A stretch of 44,562 nt of DNA from Pseudomonas sp. RIT-562 (GTDB lineage: Bacteria > Pseudomonadota > Gammaproteobacteria > Pseudomonadales > Pseudomonadaceae): positions 1 through 44,562 of the forward strand of contig NZ_JAPJIV010000035.1 of NCBI RefSeq assembly GCF_026241895.1, given 5' to 3'. Both the position numbers and the translations under genes were made by a program. Shown here one piece after another: positions 40,900 to 44,562 of this stretch. Every line of letters begins with the position of its first letter. The stretch's first letter is position 1. The notes below the pieces were generated by a model, which worked only from the letters and a program-made list of their open reading frames with translations, ran no database searches and was not told where the DNA came from.

Positions 40900-42039
40900 A
40901 TGAAAGCCATCGTTTACAACGGCCCTCGTGACGTTAGTGTGCAAAATGTGCCGGACGCCAAAATCGAAAAACCTACCGACGCTCTGGTGCGAGTGACTGC
41001 CACAAACATCTGCGGATCTGATCTGCACATGTACGAAGGCCGTACTTCTTTTGAAACGGGCAGAGTGTTTGGCCATGAGAATCTGGGCGAGGTCATCGAA
41101 GTAGGCTCCGGCGTAGATCGGGTCAAGGTAGGAGATCTGGTATGCCTGCCATTCAACATCGGCTGCGGCTTTTGCGAAAACTGTGAAAAAGGCCTGACGG
41201 GGTTTTGCCTGACCGCTAACCCCGGCAGCGCGGGTGCGGCCTATGGGTTCGCTGACATGGGCCCGTATCAGGGGGGGCAGGCTGAACTACTTCGAGTGCC
41301 TTATGCAGACTTCAACTGCCTGGTGTTGCCCGAGGACGCGCAAGAACGTGAAGAAGATTACGTCATGCTCTCCGACATCTTCCCGACTGGTTGGCATGCA
41401 ACCGAGTTGGCAGGCCTCCTTCCCGGGGAAAGTATTGCCATCTACGGCGCCGGCCCAGTTGGTTTGATGGCTGCCCACTCGGCCATGATCAAGGGTGCCT
41501 CTCAGGTGTTCGTAGTCGATAATCATCCTGACCGCTTGAAGCTTGCTGCTCAAATGGGCGCTACGCCCATCAACTCGCTTGAGAAAGAGGCGGTGGATCA
41601 GATCTTGAACTTGACCCATGGCAAGGGCACTGATCGCGGTTGCGAGTGCGTGGGTTATCAGTGCTGCGACCGCCATGGTCATGAAGCTAATCACCTGACC
41701 ATGAACAACCTTGTCGCTTCGACCAAAGCGACCGGAGGCATCGGCGTCGTAGGTGTGTTCGTACCGCAAGACCCAGGAGCCAAAAATGAGCTGGCTAAGG
41801 AAGGCAAGATGGCTTTCGATTTCGGCGCTTTCTGGTTCAAGGGGCAGCAGATTCGAACGGGCCAAGCCAACGTCAAAGTCTACAACCGTCGCCTGGCTGA
41901 GCTAATCCACCATGGCCGAGCAAAACCTTCTCAGATCATCTCCCACCGCCTCAAGCTTGCCGAGGGCCCAGATGCCTATAAGCACTTCGACGCACGTGAC
42001 GATGGCTGGACGAAGGTTGTACTCAAGCCAGCAGCTTAA
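40900..42039 (+). CDS. fdhA: Glutathione-independent formaldehyde dehydrogenase-like enzyme
   Basis: 379 residues of the zinc-dependent medium-chain dehydrogenase superfamily. Catalytic zinc ligands are in NICGSDLHMYEGR and GHENLGEV; the structural zinc Cys cluster reads CGFCENCEKGLTGFC. The NAD-binding motif is YGAGPVGLMA. The long insert with CVGYQCCDRHGHEANHL and the C-terminal GQANVKVYNRRL are typical of the P. putida-type formaldehyde dehydrogenase family, which oxidises formaldehyde to formate with NAD. Related proteins act on other aldehydes, so the exact substrate is not certain. Followed by a tiny lipoprotein gene. Confidence 0.88.
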   Translation: MKAIVYNGPRDVSVQNVPDAKIEKPTDALVRVTATNICGSDLHMYEGRTSFETGRVFGHENLGEVIEVGSGVDRVKVGDLVCLPFNIGCGFCENCEKGLTGFCLTANPGSAGAAYGFADMGPYQGGQAELLRVPYADFNCLVLPEDAQEREEDYVMLSDIFPTGWHATELAGLLPGESIAIYGAGPVGLMAAHSAMIKGASQVFVVDNHPDRLKLAAQMGATPINSLEKEAVDQILNLTHGKGTDRGCECVGYQCCDRHGHEANHLTMNNLVASTKATGGIGVVGVFVPQDPGAKNELAKEGKMAFDFGAFWFKGQQIRTGQANVKVYNRRLAELIHHGRAKPSQIISHRLKLAEGPDAYKHFDARDDGWTKVVLKPAA

Positions 42040-42120
42040 ACGCCAACCTCCGGTTTCGCCGGCTCCCTTTGGGCCGGCCTCTTCAGTAGAAAAGATTCAA
42101 CAGCTAGCAGGAGAATGATC

Positions 42121-42270
42121 ATGAAAAAGCTATCTATGTGCTTATGTCTATGCAGTGTATTCATGCTTCATGGATGCTTTGACAACGCGGATAACGCCAC
42201 GAAAGACAATTCCAGTGGCACCAAGTCTTCTGTCCAAATGCAGGAAGGAAAGTCTGACGAGAATAAGTAG
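42121..42270 (+). CDS. Small lipoprotein, 49 aa
   Basis: Very short but well supported: AGGAG seven bases before the ATG, a signal sequence MKKLSMCLCLCSVFMLHGC with a lipobox (LHGC), then a polar, serine/asparagine-rich tail of about 30 residues. It resembles small pseudomonad entericidin-like or stress-associated lipoproteins only in layout. It follows the dehydrogenase gene by 81 bases and may share its transcript. Confidence 0.65.
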   Translation: MKKLSMCLCLCSVFMLHGCFDNADNATKDNSSGTKSSVQMQEGKSDENK

Positions 42271-42342
42271 GGCAGCTAGGCGGCCCAGGTAGGAGTGAAC
42301 ATCCTGGGCCAGAGATAACTACAACAATAAATGGTGATCGAG

Positions 42343-42612
42343 ATGAATTGCCTGATTTGTGTGGGAGCTGCACAACGCGTCATGTGCGACGGCCCGTGGG
42401 AAGAGCGTGACTGTCCGGTGTGCGGTCGGTATCGAATATCAGACGAGCTGATTCTCGCGTTGATGGATCAAGGGCAGATTTTCGATGTGCTTAAAGTCAG
42501 GGGCTGGCTAGATACGCGGCGAACTGAAGGTTTCCTGCCCTGCATCCAAAGTTCTGAAGGGCTACTGGTTACCGTTGTCGAGCCTACTTTAACGCCTGCG
42601 CAAGTGAAGTGA
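42343..42612 (+). CDS. Cys-rich small protein, 89 aa
   Basis: ATG at 42343 (MNCLICVGAAQRVMCDGPWE); an ATG at 42331 is in frame. CLIC and CPVCGRY form a possible zinc-binding pair of Cys motifs in the first 35 residues. The remainder (LIDVLK-type helix, TRRTEGFLPC) is unremarkable. A perfect hairpin GGCCCAGG / CCTGGGCC (42282-42310) lies just upstream, between it and the lipoprotein gene. No family recognised. Confidence 0.55.
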   Translation: MNCLICVGAAQRVMCDGPWEERDCPVCGRYRISDELILALMDQGQIFDVLKVRGWLDTRRTEGFLPCIQSSEGLLVTVVEPTLTPAQVK

Positions 42613-42716
42613 GTTTCAGTACGGCGCTGGGGGCTGCACTCTCCCAAAGCATCGAAATGTTATCGGCGAAACGCATGAATCTGCTGATAAAAAGCCCTGA
42701 CGGTGATTATCGAAAA

Positions 42717-43228
42717 TCAAGGTCGGGATGCTATTTCCTCAAAATGCTGCAATAGGTCTTGAGGATCCTCGTACACCCTCAGGGCTCCCGCTCTTTCTAG
42801 CTCGCTAATATCGTAGCCGCCGGAGAGCAAGCCCACATCTGTCGCTTTGCACCGCCTTGCTGCAAGCATGTCCCATATGGCGTCTCCAACCACTAAGCAG
42901 TCCTCAATGGGTCTCTTGAGCTTTTGCGCTGCGGCAAGGAAAAGATCTGGATCAGGCTTTCCATATTTGACATCGTCGCGGGTGATTATATTAATGTCGT
43001 TGATGTCTAAACCCAGCGCCTTTAAATTGATCTTGGCTGTAGAAACACCACCACTGGTTGCGATGCACCACTGTATATTTTCGTGGGTGAGCGTATTTAG
43101 TAGCTCGACTGAACCTGGGAGTGCCGTTATTTTGGCTTTTGAGGGCCTCATACGCAGCCGCATGCTTTTTACTTAAGATTCTTCCTTGCTCGTCAGTAAT
43201 TTCTACACCCGTTTCACGGGACAAGGTT
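42717..43228 (-). pseudogene. HAD-family hydrolase, 5'-truncated and frameshifted
   Basis: The main frame (42717 to about 43140) encodes the core of a phosphoglycolate-phosphatase-like HAD protein: IATSGG motif II, GKPDPDLFLAAAQKL motif III and VVGDAIWDMLAA motif IV. The N-terminal continuation (RETGVEITDEQGRILSKKHA, AAYEALKSQ) is in another frame from about 43140 to 43228. Motif I (DxDGT) and the rest of the N-terminus are missing; the gene is cut at about 43228 where the YbdK-like fragment begins. Non-functional. Confidence 0.85.
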
Positions 43229-43903
43229 TTTAGCTATCGCCAAACAGCCTGTGATGAGTGGCCCCGAATGGGTATTCCCGAGTTCCTCGAGGATCAATAC
43301 GCTTATGACGCGTACATCGCATTTTTGATCTCAACCGGCTCGATCAAGCATCCAGGCGAATGCTGGTGGGGAGTGCGACCGTCTGCGAATTACCCTACGT
43401 TGGAGTTGCGGATGACAGATGCATGCCCTCGCTTGGATGATGCATTGTGTATTGCCTCTTTTTTCCGATTGATGATCGGGCATGCACTCAGTCAGCCTCA
43501 TCCAGGATCGAACTACTCGCCGAAAACTCGCTGGATCCTGATGGAAAATCGATGGAGAGCTAAACGATTTGGAATCCACGCAGCGTTTCTAATCGAGGGT
43601 TACGATCGGTCATTTTCGATTGAACAGTGGCTTTTCATGGCGGAACAGATCCTGGGTGACACTGCCCGAGAATTGGGTGTAGAGAATGTTTTTTCGCAGG
43701 CTCGCCGCATTTTGCGTCACGGCACCAGTGCAGAGCGACAACGGTGTGTCTACGAGGAGGCCCTAAGCCAGGGAGGTGATGTCAGTGAGGCTCTTTCACA
43801 AGTCGTTGACCACTTGATGATGGAAACGGCGATAGGAAATCACGAACCTGCTCTTCGGCACACGCAATCTGAGGATCTTGATCAAGCACTTCCTCGCCTC
43901 TGA
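43229..43903 (+). pseudogene. YbdK-type carboxylate-amine ligase, N-terminus missing
   Basis: About 225 residues corresponding to the C-terminal part of glutamate-cysteine-ligase-2 family proteins: SYRQTACDEWPRMGIPEFLE, GSIKHPGECWWGVRPSANYP, TLELRMTDACPR and the helical end. The family is usually about 370 residues, so the first 140-150 residues, including part of the ATP-binding site, are lost. The fragment abuts the truncated HAD gene at 43228, and the two 5' ends face each other. The open frame upstream of 43229 is antisense HAD sequence. Confidence 0.85.
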
Positions 43904-44049
43904 TATCCTGCCTTGATCCTTGGCAGTAAGTCCAATGCTGGTTCAAAGAGTCTCAAAAGACGATTCTCGCTGGAAGCGAAACCGAATCGATGCCTGTCCC
44001 GTCGATAGCTCCGAAGTGTGCAACCTCTCCAAGATTAGTATCTGCAACG

Positions 44050-44278
44050 AGCTCGTTCAGCAGGTTATGCATCTCGAGCACGTCGATGTTGCGTTCGCGC
44101 ATTTTGGTCACAAAGTCGAAATGATCGCGCTTGGCCTGAGCGACCCAGAGGACGTCATCAAACAGCAATTCGTTGCAGTTGCCCGGAGTCAGCCGCTGGT
44201 GGGCCAGACCGGGTGAGCAAACCGTGACCTTGTGGAGTTCGCCGGCTTCGGATGGACGCCGATTTTGAGCTTTGGCAT
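44050..44278 (-). pseudogene. arcA: Arginine deiminase (arcA) N-terminal fragment
   Basis: From ATG 44278 with GAAGGA upstream: MPKLKIGVH, then a one-base deletion, then SEAGELHKVTVCSPGLAHQR, LTPGNCNELLFDDVLWVAQA, KRDHFDFVTKMRERNIDVLE and MHNLLNELVA. This is the conserved N-terminus of arginine deiminase. Homology stops near 44050 and the frame runs into unrelated sequence, so more than 300 residues including the catalytic site are missing. Arginine deiminase converts arginine to citrulline; this copy cannot. Confidence 0.9.
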
Positions 44279-44562
44279 GGCGGGATCCTTCAAACGATCG
44301 CCAATCGCGCGAGTAGTGTTTTTTACTCAATCGGCAGAAGCGAGCGGGTATTGCGAAACGGAATCTCTTTGGCGTTTTGTCAAAATTCGCGACGAACGTG
44401 GGTTCGCCCTTGTTAAACTGATAACCGTATGTCCGCTGTGAAGAGAACACGGCTCAATCTATTGACCGGTGATCGCGTAGTTTTACTCGGTTCAAATTTT
44501 TGACTTCGGAATCATTGGGACTACCGCGTGTCAACCGACAAATACTGCATCGGACACGTGCT
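44279..44562. other. Right end of the window
   Basis: No complete gene. The arcA fragment's original upstream neighbour (arcD in pseudomonads) is not recognisable. The sequence may contain a promoter region but no clear motif is seen. Confidence 0.35.

Noticed and set aside
43953..44450. 165-residue minus-strand protein as an intact gene
   Set aside because: Only the central part matches arginine deiminase; the first third and the tail are unrelated, and the true arcA start is in another frame because of a one-base deletion.

Overview
The window looks like an accessory-gene-rich stretch of a Pseudomonas chromosome of the fluorescens/syringae type. The evidence is sequence recognition only: a tRNA-Ser(UGA) next to a Bax-inhibitor-1/YccA-like gene, an MvaT-family (H-NS-like) gene, DUF1652, DUF2934 and DUF6957-like proteins, IS3- and IS5-type elements common in pseudomonads, and a CHASE/PAS/GGDEF/EAL protein. 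No rRNA, CRISPR array or complete prophage is visible.

Layout. 0.7-4.2 kb: a HpxO-like FAD monooxygenase and a Rieske oxygenase (minus strand) diverge from a LysR regulator; this resembles part of an hpx purine-oxidation cluster. 4.4-6.4 kb: two small unknown genes, tRNA-Ser and the BI-1/YccA membrane protein. 6.7-9.5 kb: a two-HTH regulator with a small partner, then a metallophosphoesterase and three small proteins. 9.6-10.1 kb: an unusual array of nine hairpin units in two alternating families. 10.1-14.1 kb: an SOS-regulated umuDC operon with a clear LexA box, surrounded by three broken pieces of another umuC, a decayed ccdA-like antitoxin and orphan small genes. 14.1-18.3 kb: AT-richer DNA with overlapping tiny membrane-peptide ORFs, two lipoproteins and a DUF4760 membrane protein preceded by a mini-ORF and terminator. 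18.6-19.5 kb: pseudogenes.

19.7-24.9 kb is the most coherent operon-like unit. A LysR regulator diverges from an NCS1 nucleobase-type permease, an AMP-forming acyl-CoA ligase and a protein fusing a FlK-like hotdog thioesterase to a 2-hydroxychromene-2-carboxylate-isomerase-like domain. Together they suggest uptake, CoA activation and processing of an aromatic or N-heterocyclic carboxylate that I cannot identify.

25-33 kb is a decayed region: an amber-interrupted ORF, small membrane genes, a (GGGAA)9 tract, a frameshifted MvaT-family gene, an SDR with an extra N-terminal domain, and a DUF2934 gene split by an intact IS3 element with a 3-bp target duplication. 33-39 kb carries signalling genes: a single-domain response regulator, a receiver-less CheB-type methylesterase and a large c-di-GMP enzyme. 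39.5-42.6 kb has an IS5-type element inserted at the 3' end of a small membrane gene, a glutathione-independent formaldehyde-dehydrogenase-like enzyme, a tiny lipoprotein and a Cys-rich protein. 42.7-44.3 kb holds broken HAD hydrolase, YbdK-type ligase and arginine deiminase (arcA) genes.

No single candidate is proven to be a new system. The best leads are the alternating hairpin array at 9.6-10.1 kb and the NCS1/ligase/thioesterase-isomerase cluster at 19.7-24.9 kb. All family names rest on motifs and remembered family sequences, not on database searches.
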